Source: Rhynchopus sp. YZ270_cl-10
Taxonomy: Eukaryota > Euglenozoa > Diplonemea > Diplonemida > Diplonemidae
Assembly: GCA_964035575.1 (NCBI GenBank)
Contig: OZ037883.1
Coordinates: 496,001-560,000, forward strand
Direction of reading: 5' to 3'
Length of the DNA: 64,000 bases
In this document: positions 1 through 10,949 of the stretch, piece after piece
Layout: each line of letters begins with the position of its first letter
Position numbering within the stretch: the stretch's first letter is position 1
Program-made: the position numbers and the translations under genes
The notes under the pieces: model-generated
Databases searched by the model: none
What the model was told of the DNA's origin: nothing
What the model saw: the letters and a program-made list of their open reading frames with translations, nothing else

Positions 1-235
1 GTGTTCCGGAACCTTCACCACGTCCAGCTGTAGGTTCTGCAGATCCATGAAGCTTGCACAGATGGGTGCGATGTAGTCGTGGGGGAATACCGCCAAGGGG
101 TGGCCTGCAGTGTTGCCATTTACCGGCATGGCGAGGGCATTGTTGTATAGCGAGTGTAGCCTCGGTTCATCCATGTCTTCGTCATCCTCCGGATTGTAGC
201 ACGTCTTGTCCCCCGGTATCTGTATGGCACAGCCA
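1..235 (-). CDS. Exon of an edge-truncated protein-coding gene
   Basis: Reading the minus strand from 235 to 1 gives an uninterrupted coding-like frame that runs off the window. It starts SGCAIQIPGDKTCYNPEDDE and passes through a hydrophobic, Pro/His-containing stretch. The frame has no good ATG upstream and meets a stop about 13 nt further upstream. An AACAG acceptor at 236-240, like those of the other introns here, makes an internal or terminal exon the best reading. A preceding exon may end near 391 (CPLC followed by a GTATCA donor), and joining the two keeps the frame; that donor departs from the GTATGT seen elsewhere, so this part is inference. I do not recognise the protein. Confidence 0.45.
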
Positions 236-1128
236 CTGTTACATTCCTAGAGATGAAAGAACAAGACAACACTTCTGTACCCACGCATCAAAATTGTGAA
301 AAACTTTGCACCCCAAAACACCCTCAACAACGCCCGCCAAAAGGCGCCCCTTGTTGCTGGGAGTTGGTTTTCATGTTTGATACCTGCACAGCGGGCATTC
401 CTCTGAGTCCAATGCTGTTGGCCTGTCTGCGGCGTTGCACCGAAGGTGCAGGAAGACAGGGTCTGTGGTAATTTTTGCGGTGTCGCATTCCCTCATGCGT
501 GGGTCACTCACACTTGAGGTCATGTGACACTGCGTGGGTCTGGGTACCTGGGTACGTGGGTACATGTGACCACGTGTGACTTGTCACACCTGTGCGCAAA
601 AAATCGCAAAAACCCGAAACGCGAATCGCAAAAAATCGCATTGCGAATTTTTCGCATTTTTTTTCCGATTTTTCCTGGTTTGCGAATTTCGTAGGAGCAG
701 AATACAACCCGGATCACCCCACTTTCAGGTGATTTCTGCACTTTTGGGGTCAATGCGTGCACAAACTGGCTTCTGGAACCCTAAAACCAAAAAACCCCAA
801 AAAATTACCCACAAAGTAAAAATGAAGCCCACCCCCATTTTGCGTACTTGTTGCGCAGTTGTTGCGTACTTGGTATTCTTTATTTCTGGGGTACCAATAT
901 TAATAAGACACGGTATAGATTTGATGAGGTTAGCGCTTTGATAGCCATTTGAGTTGTTTTGGGGAAGTACATACCATAAATCACACATTGTCGCGGAAGG
1001 GCTCAGCCGTGTTCAGTCAAAATCGGCGCGTCCTGTGGTTACAATAAGCTCTGTCGTGTTCCCACCGTGACCACTACCCATGCCCCAACCCCCCTTCAGA
1101 AAGCCCCTATAAAAACAAAAAAACGGGC

Positions 1129-1518
1129 TCACAAAATTTCAATCAAAATCACAACTTTTCACAACTTTTCACAAAGTTTCGCAAAATTTCAATCAAAATC
1201 ACAACTTTTCACAACTAGTCACAACTTTCACAACTTTTCACAATTTTCAAACAAAATCACAACTTTTCACAACTTTTCACAAAATTTCAAACAAAATCAC
1301 AACTTTTCACAACGTTTCACAACTTTTCACAACATATAGTTGTGAAACGTTGTGAAAAGTTGTGAAAAGTTGTGAAACGTTGTGAAAAGTTGTGAAACGT
1401 TGTGAAAAGTTGTGAAAAGTTGTGCAAAGTTGTGAAACGTTGCGAAACGTTGTGACACGTTGTGCATAGGATTGAAATTGTGTGATATTTTGTGAAACTT
1501 TGTGAAACTTTGTGAAAC
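1129..1518. repeat. Large inverted repeat built of 10-bp units
   Basis: The left arm (about 1129-1334) is an array of degenerate units of the type CACAACTTTT, interspersed with AAAATTTCAATCAAAATC-like spacers. The right arm (about 1337-1518) is the reverse complement (GTTGTGAAAAG units). The centre is at about 1335 (CACAACATATAGTTGTG). Near the outer ends, AAATTTCAATC at 1135 matches GATTGAAATT at 1470 in inverted orientation. A transcript of either strand would fold into a hairpin of roughly 180 bp with mismatches. Confidence 0.85.
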
Positions 1519-1887
1519 GCCGCCCCCCGGATAGCACCATTTATTAGTTTTTTTTGTTTTAAAATACCCAGCTGTTTTTAACTGCTTCGTTATGTTTTGG
1601 TGTTGATATCGAACAAATAAAAAAAATCCCCCTTCCCCCTCCTCGGGTTCTGTACTCAAAAATGCCGGAAGAGAGTTGCGGTTTTTTTTTTTGTCGATAT
1701 TCTTGAGCTAATCATGCCAATTTTAGTTTTGTTTAATTTTTGGTTGTTCACTTGTTCAGTATTTTTTTTCCATAGTTTTTTGGGGTGAAGAGAGCTTTAA
1801 ATGAAGCAAGAAAGAAGGGGGGGAAAAAGAGAGAGAAATAAAGAAGTCCCGACAGATGAATGGATCTCACAAAAAATAAAAAAGAGT

Positions 1888-1937
1888 GAAGTTGAAAGTT
1901 GCTAACGCCTCACCAGACAATCGGCGGACGCAGCAAC
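1888..1937. repeat. Family B hairpin repeat, copy 1
   Basis: Starts GAAGTTGAAAG and reads on to ACGCCTC. The outer stem is GTTGC (1898-1902) with GCAAC (1933-1937); an inner stem is CGCC with GGCG. Other copies have AGTGC with GCACT in the outer positions, so both arms changed together. Confidence 0.65.
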
Positions 1938-2062
1938 AAAGGGAGAACGCATCTATTATTTTCAATCGGAGGATAACGCCTTTTTTTTTTTTTTTTTTTT
2001 TTTTGGGAAAGTAATCGCAATAATTGCAGAGCTGAGAGAGAAAAAAAAAAAAGGGCTTCTGT

Positions 2063-2097
2063 AAGACAAACCTTGCCCGACAGGGCTTAGGTCACCT
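2063..2097. repeat. Family A hairpin repeat, diverged copy
   Basis: Ends GGCTTAGGTCACCTT as in the consensus. Its inner stem is GCCC with GGGC, and the usual loop is lost. Confidence 0.4.
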
Positions 2098-2291
2098 TTG
2101 GGTGAAACAATCATACATTTTATGCCCTCCCCCGTTAAGATATATTCTTAGAAAGAAAGATTGGGGGTTGTCCATCAACGGCTGTTTCAAAATGGGAAAC
2201 TGATTTGAAGAAAAATGTTTTGGGCAGAAAATAATCTGCGACGTAAAGAGTGTCAGGGAAAAGAGAAAAAAGAAAAAAAAAAAAATCTTGC

Positions 2292-2324
2292 AAGATGAAT
2301 AAGCCTCATGTGCACACACATCTT
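2292..2324. repeat. Family A hairpin repeat
   Basis: Outer arms AAGATG (2292-2297) and CATCTT (2319-2324) pair perfectly. The middle keeps AAGCCTCATGTGC. Confidence 0.55.
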
Positions 2325-2342
2325 AAAAGAAAAACAGGTGTT

Positions 2343-2376
2343 GAGATGAACCTAAGCCTCTCGTGCATAGTCACCA
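2343..2376. repeat. Family A hairpin repeat
   Basis: Close to consensus: GAGATGAACC, then TAAGCCTCTCGTGCATAG, then TCACC. One mismatch in the inner stem. Confidence 0.65.
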
Positions 2377-3652
2377 AAGAGGAAAAAAAAATAACCAGCA
2401 ACACGGAGGCATGTGTAAAAGAGAAGATCGCAAAAATGAAAAAAAAGGGCTAGTAATAACTTGTAATTACCGTAAAATTATATCCCCACAATTTAACGCA
2501 GTGAGTTGCGGGTCACGAGTGTACCAATCCCACAAGCGCAGCGAGTGGGATTCGTAAACGAGCAGAACCCACACCTCACTGAGTTAAAGTTTCGGGATAT
2601 AATTTAACAAGAATTAGTAGTTTTCATTGACGCGCAATTATTACAAAATCCTGTTACAGGCGTGTATGTGTATCCGCTATAAGACCCCTCTAGCGATGGT
2701 GGTAGGTGAAGGGACGGGAGAAGGTGAGAAGTGGGAGTCTGGAGGACCCCTGGAGGGCTTGGACCAAGTACCCTCAGTAGTACAGATACAAAAAGACGCG
2801 TTCCTCCAATCCCAGATCCAGATGGGTCATCGCTTGCACGCTCACATAATTGCACGCAATACTTCGTTGTGCCCTGCCCGTTAAATTGTGGTTTTCAAAT
2901 TGCACGCCTGCAACAGGATGCTGTGAAGAGTTAATAATTGCACGTCAATAAAAATATATAACGAGTGTTGAAATTGCAAACTACGGAAATTAGAAAAAAA
3001 TATACCAGAAAAAAAAAAATAGCCCATGGACAAGTCTCCTGGGAACTCGCAATAAAAGTTAAGTCAGTCTTTCTCTCTTTAGATTTTTTGCATTGCTGAA
3101 AAGACACAAAAATAAAAATGTATCATTTTTCACAGGATGTAAAATAGATACTTCCTTTTTTCGCATTTTTCAACAAAAAAAAAAAAAACCCAGAAGGACG
3201 TCTGAGTATAAAATTGCAAGAGCCCCGCCACAGCCCTGGTTAGGCTTTTGAATAAGGTAACTCCCCCTCCCCTCCGTTCTGGAAAAGCTTAGTGGAAGAA
3301 AAACCTAGCTTTTCCTGGAGGGGAGGGTTTTTGTTAACGAACGTTATTTCTATTGCGCGAACGAACGGTTCGCAAAAAAACAAAACAAAAAAAAAAAAAA
3401 AAAAAAGGTGCTGACAACTTTGAAGGACCTGAGGGTTTTTTGGAGACCCCGACTGAATTCGCTGACTGCTAACAAATAATGTCCTCACCCTGAGACAAAA
3501 TTGTCGCACACTGCAACAGGGTTTTGAGCTCTGGTGGGTACAAAAAAAGAATGGTTGAAAGGGTCAGGTGAATCAGGCGTCGCTTCTTATGGGTTTCAAT
3601 TGCACTGTTTCATGTATGTTCGGAAAACATGAGAGAAATAAAAAAGGTTGTG

Positions 3653-3685
3653 GGATGAACGTAAGCCTCTCCTGCTTAAGTCACC
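3653..3685. repeat. Family A hairpin repeat
   Basis: GGATGAAC, then GTAAGC with GCTTAAG around a CTCTCCT loop, then TCACC. Confidence 0.55.
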
Positions 3686-3795
3686 GAGAAAAAACATCTT
3701 ATTCAGATAAAAAAGAGAGAAAAAAAAGTTTGCAACAATAATGAGCCTTATGCGACAATGGTTTACACAAGGAAACAAAACAAAACAAAAAAAAA

Positions 3796-3844
3796 GAAGT
3801 TGAAAGTGCAAACGCCTCACCGTATATCGGCGGGCGCATACACT
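3796..3844. repeat. Family B hairpin repeat, copy 2
   Basis: AAGTTGAAAGTGCAAACGCC start. Outer stem AGTG (3805-3808) with CACT (3841-3844); inner stem CGCC (3813-3816) with GGCG (3829-3832). Confidence 0.65.
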
Positions 3845-4104
3845 AAAGAAAAACTTTAAAAAAAAACAACCACACACAGACCCAGAACCCACAGCACACA
3901 AGAATGATGGGCAAATAAATATACCACAAAAAATGTGAGGTGTTTGCTTAGGTATCTGCAAGGTTTTCTGCCTTTTTTTTTTATGTTGCGCTTTTTTGTG
4001 TGAGTGTGTGTCTTCACCAACACTTTTTAGCGGAGAAAAAAAAAAAAAACAAGAAAAACTCTTAATCTCATGAAATAAAAAAATACATCACAAAAATCAA
4101 AAAT

Positions 4105-4607
4105 CACGGGTCGGGAAAGATCTTTTGTCTTTTTTTGTCTTTTTTCGAGAATCTCGGGAGAAAAAAAAAAAAAATCAAGATTTTCAGGATTTTTGTCTTT
4201 TTTTTTCAGGATCTCTCGAGATCTTTGAGATCTTTGAAAAATCCTGAAAAAAAAAGGAAAAAAAGAGAAAAAAAGATGAAAAAGATCTTGAAAATCTTTT
4301 TTTTCTCAAAAAAAAGATAAAAAAGATTTTTGGGATTTTGAAAAATCTTTTTGGGAAAAAAAAAAAAAAAGATTTTGAAAATCTTTTTTTTTTTTTTCAA
4401 AGATTTCTCAAGATCTCGAGATTTTTCATGAAATTTCATGGATTTTTCCAGGATTTTTCAGGATTTTTTCAGGATTTTCCCAGGATTTTCAAATCTTTTC
4501 TCTTTTTTTTTTTCTCCCAAAAATCTTTTTTTTTTTTTTTTTTTCGGGAGAAGAGGATTTTTTTTCTCGAAAAAAAAAAAAAAAAAAAAGATCTTTCCCG
4601 ACCCGTG
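4105..4607. mobile_element. A/T-rich foldback MITE, copy 1
   Basis: A 503-bp element bounded by inverted termini CACGGGTCGGGAAAGATC and its reverse complement. It is flanked by a perfect 6-bp target duplication AAAAAT (4099-4104 and 4608-4613). The interior is almost only A and T runs punctuated by GATC-containing palindromes, with no credible transposase frame. The superfamily is uncertain: CAC-type ends with 6-bp duplications could fit a hAT-like group, but I see no enzyme to confirm it. Long Phe/Lys-rich open frames through it are artefacts of homopolymers. Confidence 0.85.
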
Positions 4608-5355
4608 AAAAATACAAAAAACAAAATCTCGAAATGGAATCGAAGCTGTATTGCAACACCACACAGCTAAGATAGTACACACACTTTTTCTGGCAAAATG
4701 TGGAAAACAAAAAAAGAGGGAGAGGGAGTCAAAGACAATTAACCTAGCACTTTTTGCCGGATATTTCAAGGCCGAAAATTATCGGAAAAGGGCATTGAAA
4801 CTTCCTTTCGGTAAAATTTATGGTAGGCCGTCTTTTATCCCCCAAAGTTTTAAAAAAAAAATGAATAAGAATAAGCAACACAAATTAAGAAGCAGACGTG
4901 TAAGATTAATCATGCGTCTCGTGGGACACAATGCAATCTTTAAAAATGTATTCGGACTTTTTTCTATTTGAATCGCACATTCTGTTAATCACGGGGAAAA
5001 AAACGCTGATTTTTCATTTATTGTTGCACACCAATCTTTCACCTTTCTTGAAGAAAAAAAATCACAAAAAAAAAGACCATTCGCAAGTAATCTAAATTGA
5101 CCACCCAACCTTGTCTCCCATCGCCCCACCTTTCTATGTTTGTCTTGGAACCACAAAAAATCTCTCAGATTTTTCTCTCCTTAAATCTTTGTTGTTCTTC
5201 TATTTTTACTCTGGTTCCAAAAAAAAAAGGGGATGGGGGTTTTGAAGGAAAAAGAACCGGTGGCACGGTGATGGATTGCAATGAGAGTGAAAAGCAGCAT
5301 ATTACAGATTGCTCCACAAAAACAAAAAAAACAAAAAAAAAAAAAGAAATTTGGT

Positions 5356-5389
5356 GAGATAAGCAATAGGCCCATCGTGCTTAGCCACC
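5356..5389. repeat. Family A hairpin repeat
   Basis: GAGATAAGC, a diverged middle, then ATCGTGCTTAGCCACC at the 3' side. Confidence 0.5.
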
Positions 5390-5566
5390 TTCAATAATAA
5401 TAAATGCAACACTCTGCACTGGGTTGTGCGTAGTTGATGAAATATGGATTTTTTTTTTTTTTTTTCTTTTTGTTTCCTGCGCGTGCAAATGTCGCACTTA
5501 AAAAAATATCGTGTAGATCAGTCAAAAGAAGGGCATACAAAATGAGGGAAAAAAAAAAACACAGAG

Positions 5567-5614
5567 TGAAGTTGATAGTGCCCACATGACTCCTCAAAGA
5601 GAGAGACAGGCACT
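5567..5614. repeat. Family B hairpin repeat, copy 3
   Basis: GAAGTTGATAGTGC start. Outer stem AGTGC (5577-5581) with GCACT (5610-5614). The interior differs from other copies while the stem is kept. Confidence 0.6.
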
Positions 5615-5760
5615 GTTACAAACACAACAGAAAGAAAAAAAAAAAAAAATAGAAGAAGCTCAGTTTCTGTACTATCTCTTGCGCAGGCAGGTCAAAAAAA
5701 AATTAAATAAAGACCATACTCTGAGAAAACGCAGTTACCTTTTACAAAAACCTTATGTGG

Positions 5761-5802
5761 TAAGACGGGATCTAAGCCTCTCTCCGTTGCTTTAGACACC
5801 TT
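5761..5802. repeat. Family A hairpin repeat
   Basis: TCTAAGC (5771-5777) with GCTTTAGA (5789-5796) around CTCTCTCCGTT, ending ACACCTT. Confidence 0.5.
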
Positions 5803-5890
5803 TTTACAAGAAAGGAAGAGAGGAAATAAATAATAAACGCAACTCAAAGAGGAACACTAAGCAGAAGAGAACTTTGTTTTTGTTCTTTTT

Positions 5891-6922
5891 CACGGGTCGG
5901 GAAAGATCTTTTTTTTTTTTTTTTTTTTTCGAGAAAAAAAATCCTCTTCTCCCGAAAAAAAAAAAAAAAAAAAGATTTTTGGGAGAAAAAAAAAAAGAGA
6001 AAAGATTTGAAAATCCTGGGAAAATCCTGAAAAAATCCTGAAAAATCCTGGAAAAATCCATGAAATTTCATGAAAAATCTCGAGATCTTGAGAAATCTTT
6101 GAAAAAAAAAAAAAAGATTTTCAAAATCTTTTTTTTTTTTTTCCCAAAAATATTTTTCACGGGTCAGGAAAGATCTTTTGTCTTTTTTTGTCTTTTTTCG
6201 AGAATCTCGGGAGAAAAAAAAAAAAAATCAAGATTTTCAGGATTTTTGTCTTTTTTTTTCAGGATCTCTCGAGATCTTTGAGATCTTTGAAAAATCCTGA
6301 AAAAAAAAGGAAAAAAAAGGAAAAAAAGAGAAAAAAAGATGAAAAAGATCTTGAAAATCTTTTTTTTCTCAAAAAAAAGATAAAAAAGATTTTTGGGATT
6401 TTGAAAAATCTTTTTGGGAAAAAAAAAAAAAAAGATTTTGAAAATCTTTTTTTTTTTTTTCAAAGATTTCTCAAGATCTCGAGATTTTTCATGAAATTTC
6501 ATGGATTTTTCCAGGATTTTTCAGGATTTTTTCAGGATTTTCCCAGGATTTTCAAATCTTTTCTCTTTTTTTTTTTCTCCCAAAAATCTTTTTTTTTTTT
6601 TTTTTTTCGGGAGAAGAGGATTTTTTTTCTCGAAAAAAAAAAAAAAAAAAAAGATCTTTCCCGACCCGTGATTTTTCAAAATCCCAAAAATCTTTTTTAT
6701 CTTTTTTTTGAGAAAAAAAAGATTTTCAAGATCTTTTTCATCTTTTTTTCTCTTTTTTTCCTTTTTTTTCCTTTTTTTTCCAGGATTTTTCAAAGATCTC
6801 AAAGATCTCGAGAGATCCTGAAAAAAAAAGACAAAAATCCTGAAAATCTTGATTATTTTTTTTTTTCTCCCGAGATTCTCGAAAAAAGACAAAAAAATAC
6901 AAAAGATCTTTCCTGACCCGTG
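5891..6922. mobile_element. Foldback MITE, copy 2, interrupted by copy 3
   Basis: Same termini as the 4105 copy but in reverse orientation. A perfect 6-bp target duplication CTTTTT flanks it (5885-5890 and 6923-6928). Its body is split by a second copy at 6158-6670. Without that insert and one copy of its target duplication it is about 513 bp, the same size as the other copies. The right terminus reads GATCTTTCCTGACCCGTG, one change from the consensus. Confidence 0.85.
6158..6670. mobile_element. Foldback MITE, copy 3, nested insertion
   Basis: A complete 513-bp copy in the same orientation as copy 1, inserted into copy 2. The target duplication is ATTTTT (6152-6157 and 6671-6676). Nesting shows that copy 2 was in place first and that the family transposed at least twice. 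Confidence 0.85.
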
Positions 6923-7109
6923 CTTTTTTTTTTTTCGGAACCGGAAAGAGAAAAAATAATGAAAATCTGATGAAAAAAACCTACAAGAGCAAAAAAAAAC
7001 TACCTTATACCAATCTGCTAGCAAATCGAGGAAAGATTACCACTTTTTTTTTTTGCTGTGTAGTGTGTAGACAATTTTTGACAAAAAAAAAAAAAAAATT
7101 ACTCGATAG

Positions 7110-8252
7110 CAGGCCTGGGCCTAAAGTGGGTGCCCGGGGCCCGATTTTGATTTTATTTTATTTTTTCTAAGGATTTTACACGGGGGAAAAATTATTTTTT
7201 CTAAGGATTTTATACGGGGAAAGTTTATTTTTCTAAGGGTTTTTCTTAGGGGAAAAAGTCTGGGGGGTCGGGCCGGGCCCCGTGTGGCTGAGAATAACTC
7301 GCACTCTGCCCGGCGAGTGCGGTACCAAGCCTTAATGAACAAAAAAAGTCTCCACCCCGCTTCCTTCGGTCTCGTCCCTTTCACCTCCCGCACAACAGAA
7401 TAAATAATAATACAGTATGGTGCGTGTGACTGCAAACGTCGAGGGAACCTTGCTTCTTGCAGTGCTGCAAGTGCTCGCCACCACGGTGGTAGCAAAGTGC
7501 ATTGCGTTGGCGCACTTGGGCAGGCCCTGACGGCACTGAGGAACGAAAAAGAAAAATAATTCAGCGCCACCCAGGGCTGCACCTTAAAAAAAAATTTGCC
7601 TGCGGCGCCATTTTTGGGTGATCTATGAACGGGGAGAGATTTTTTCACTAGCTCTCAGTAAGCTCTCACAGGCTCTCACAGACTCTCACAAGGTCTCACA
7701 GCCTGTTACGTGTCCCACGGAGACGATCATAGATCACCCAATTTTCCCTTTTTTGCTCTGCAAAAAAGGATTCGCTGAGTGGCTTTGTGGTGTAAAAGCT
7801 GCATTTTTTATACCGTACCCTAATTTTTTTTCGCCTGCGGCGCCGTTTTATATTCATCCCGAACATTCGGGGTGCACGTAGCGCGTAGCGAGCCCGGGTT
7901 TAGGACCCCTTCTTGAATTTCGAGGGGGCGGTTCACGTTACAGTGGGTCCAGAATCATAGTTCAATTTAACCCCGCTAAGCAACTCGCTGGTGGTAATGA
8001 CCAAAACGTGTATCAGCCAAGAACTTGCCCATTTTTTTCGAAATGACCCCGTGACAGTGAGGGTAAAAGCTCGGAAAACCCGAAAAAGGCCAAAAAAACC
8101 CCCCCGAAAAGGGAAAACCGAGAACATATTTCGGCAGGGGGGCAGCGTGCTCTCAGAAAAATCCAAAAATTGCCTGTAAAAATCCTTAGAAAAAACCCGG
8201 GTGCCCGATCCAAAAAAAATGGAAAAAACCCCAGGGTGCCCGCCCACCCCTG
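7110..8252. mobile_element. hAT-like nonautonomous DNA transposon
   Basis: Left terminus CAGGCCTGGGC and right terminus, read inward, CAGGGGTGGGC are typical hAT inverted ends. A perfect 8-bp target duplication CTCGATAG lies at 7102-7109 and 8253-8260. The subterminal regions also match in inverted orientation (GGGTGCCCGG and TTTTTTCTAAGGATTTTAC near each end). Inside are an inverted repeat TGGGTGATCTATGA (7615) with TCATAGATCACCCA (7727) and a short tandem array of about 10-bp CTCTCACAG-like units (7650-7712). No transposase is recognisable. Confidence 0.88.
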
Positions 8253-9777
8253 CTCGATAGAAAAAGCAATCTCCTTCACTGGATCCTCTACTTCCGCTTT
8301 CTTCTGCTTAGAGTTCCTTGAGTTCTTCAAAAAAAGAAGGAATGACAATGTACGGTTGGGGAGCGGGGGGGAAAGGGATTGAAAAAAAAAAAAAAAAGAG
8401 AAAAATAAAAGAGAGAAAAGTTTGTAAAGGGAAAGGTTTAGGGAGGGAATTTGAGAACCAGAGAAGAAAAAAAGAGGGGAAAAAAAGGTTTGTGAAGATG
8501 AATTACACTTCGCAAGTGCTTTAGTTTTGTTTGAAAAAAAAAAAAAGATTGAATTTTGTTTTGAATAAAATGGCCATTTTATATTGGGGCTGGGGGAAGT
8601 GTTGGGAGGTGTTGGGAGATGGGTGGGGGGTTTTTGAATAAGGTTCAGCAGTGTGTGACCTATATTACCTGAATCCCTAAAGAATAATAATAAAAAAAAA
8701 AGGCAAAACAAAAAGGATCTTGTGGTCTTCACACAATTTAAAAAGAACCTCAAAGAGGGAAGAAATTGCTTTTTTTTCTTCTTTTCAGGAAAGAAATCCG
8801 TGGACATAAAAAAAAAAAAGAAAAAGGTTCCAAGAAAAACATGACACAGGGCGAAAGGGGGGTGGGGTGGGGTGGGGTTAGTCAAAAAAAAAGAGAAATA
8901 AAACGAACAAAAGGAACAACTCGATGCAACAAATAAAAAGAACTTGAGGGGCAGAACTATCAAAAAAACAAAAAAACCCCTTCCCTACACCAAATTGGGG
9001 AGGGAGGATGGAAACTTGATGCACGAGCCTCACGGGGCTCCGCAAAGAATCACAATAATAATAACAATAATAACAATGAGAAAGAAAGAAAAAAAGGGGG
9101 GCACACAGCAACACAGTCCTCTCTGTCTCCACAATGCGCCCTATATCTTTTTAAAAAAAATGGGCTCGTTTGTGGCCGATAACACCGACTGCGAATGCTG
9201 GAATTTTTTTTTTTAAACTGTGGTAGTCCACTGATTGAAGAGTGAGAAGATACAAAGTCACTTTCCCCAAAATCGGTGCGCTGTTATTTATAAAAGAACA
9301 GAACATCGGCAATAGGATTAAAAAAAGAGACCGCACCTGAAAAAAAAACGCGATATATGTTTAGTTGTTCAAAGATGATGGGGCACTGTCTATCTATGTG
9401 GACTGGAGACATAACCTCTTCAATCACAGTGTCATTGAACTCTGTGTATAACCCCAGCCCACTGCCTTCCTGTAAAATACGAGTCAGGAGAGCGACACAC
9501 ACAAACGCCACACGCAGCAACCAAAAGAGGGGCAAAAAAAATGACCGGAAACCCAAATCATTTCCCCCCTCCTTGGAGTTGAACTTCCAAAAATAACAGC
9601 CATTTTCTTTTTTTTTTTTGACCCATTCGTTGTATTTCTTTCTTCTTTGCCATCAAAAACCGTGAATTTTCAACGGCAGAACAAAAACAAACAAAAAGGG
9701 TGACTAAAAAACCTGAAACAATGAGGAAATTTTGGGGCAAAAAAAAAAAAAAAAAAAAACATTATTTTGTATTGGTA

Positions 9778-9813
9778 AAGATGAGACAAAGCCTCACGGT
9801 GCTGAGCCATCTT
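9778..9813. repeat. Family A hairpin repeat
   Basis: Outer arms AAGATG (9778-9783) and CATCTT (9808-9813) pair perfectly. The loop region is AAAGCCTCACGGTGC. Confidence 0.6.
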
Positions 9814-10214
9814 TGGTAAAGGGGAAAAAATTAACGTAGGCGCATCTCCTTCAGCTGGAAGGCTGCAGAAGGAGAGGCTTATTAAACGTAATAGAAAAGA
9901 GAAATAATTGTTGGAAATTTCTGAAAGAAAAGGACAGCACGTAAAAATAGGAAAAAAAAAAGAGGCCCAATCATTTGTTTTTTTTCCTTGATCTCAAAGA
10001 AGAAAAAAACTTGAAAAAAGAAAGAAAAAAACGAGGGATTTTGGCAGAGTTGGAAACACAAGGTTTCCGCACAAAGAGATGGATGGAACGGGGGTGGTTT
10101 GGTTGGATGGCTCCTGAAGGATGATGTTCCCGAACGGAATTGCAGAACTCAAGCCTTGAGGAAAGCAGTCAATGACAGGGTAACGACGCGATACATTTAA
10201 ATAAAGATTTTAAA

Positions 10215-10249
10215 AAGGTGAACCTAAGCCTCTCGTGATTAGCCACCTT
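10215..10249. repeat. Family A hairpin repeat
   Basis: Outer arms AAGGTG (10215-10220) and CACCTT (10244-10249) pair perfectly. The common form has AAGATG with CACCTT, so this copy converts the mismatched or wobble pair into a Watson-Crick pair. Confidence 0.65.
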
Positions 10250-10344
10250 CATAATCGATACTGCTTTATTTTAAAGTACAATCGAGGAAACCCGCCTTCA
10301 CCCCCCAATCACCCAAAAAGGAAAAAAAGGAAAAAGACTTGGAC

Positions 10345-10376
10345 AAAGATGAACGGACCCTCACGATGGGGCCACC
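10345..10376. repeat. Family A hairpin repeat, diverged copy
   Basis: AAGATGAAC, then GGACCC with GGGGCC around TCACGAT, then ACC. The inner stem sequence is entirely different from the consensus but still largely pairs. Confidence 0.5.
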
Positions 10377-10915
10377 CAAATAGAAAATGATCGAAATATA
10401 TTTAAAAAAAAAAAGCACAAAATATAAGACAACACAAAAAAAAAAAATTATCAGAGTTGAAGAAAAATGAAGTGCAGCAGGTCGTTTTGGGGGAGGGGTT
10501 TTCAGCAATTTTGAAAAAAAAACCTTTTTTATTTTTTTTTTTTTGAATAAAGTATTTGTCCCCCCCAAGCCTCCCCGCTGCACTTCATTTTTTTTTTTTT
10601 TCTTTTTTCTTTTTCGTTTTCGTTCCTAAAAGACACTCACGACAAATAAAAACACTTAAAAAAAATCGCCTCAAACCCCATTCTGGAAACGATCGAATGG
10701 GGATAAGGGGGGTTTTTGCAGAACTTCGCGTGCTTAGTGTTACCGTAAGCATGCAAGAGTAGGGCTGCTTCATCCCTCCTGCCCTTTTTTGCGTTGACAA
10801 AAATAAAAGCAAGCTTCTTGTTAAGTTCAAAAAGACAAAGAGGGGTGCTTACTTTAGGGATCCAAAATAAGAAACACACAATGAGAAGGAAAGATGGGGG
10901 TTTCTTTCAAAAGAT

Positions 10916-10918
<3 letters not shown>

Positions 10919-10949
<31 letters not shown>

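Larger units (their letters stand above)
236..4098. other. Gene-free AT-rich region, left part
   Basis: No confident gene. Long open frames here are translations of A/T homopolymers or of the 1129-1518 repeat. The region holds the inverted-repeat array and hairpin repeats of family A (2063, 2292, 2343, 3653) and family B (1888, 3796). A possible upstream exon of the left-edge gene lies near 391-470. Confidence 0.6.
4614..5884. other. Gene-free AT-rich spacer between MITE copies
   Basis: No gene seen. Contains hairpin repeats of family A (5356, 5761) and family B (5567). Otherwise simple A/T sequence. Confidence 0.55.

Noticed and set aside
725-988. A GTATGT donor at 973 after MCDLW as a first exon of the left-edge gene
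   Set aside because: The would-be exon is only five codons and nothing connects it with the exon at 1-235.
1067-1659. The regular spacing of units looked at first like a CRISPR-type or protein repeat (HNFSQRFTTF)
   Set aside because: Units are 10 bp, contiguous and mirror-inverted with no unique spacers; the protein repeat is just the unit read in frame.
4135-7024. Several open frames of 100-240 codons rich in Phe, Lys and Ser
   Set aside because: They are translations of A/T homopolymers inside the foldback MITEs, read equally well on both strands.
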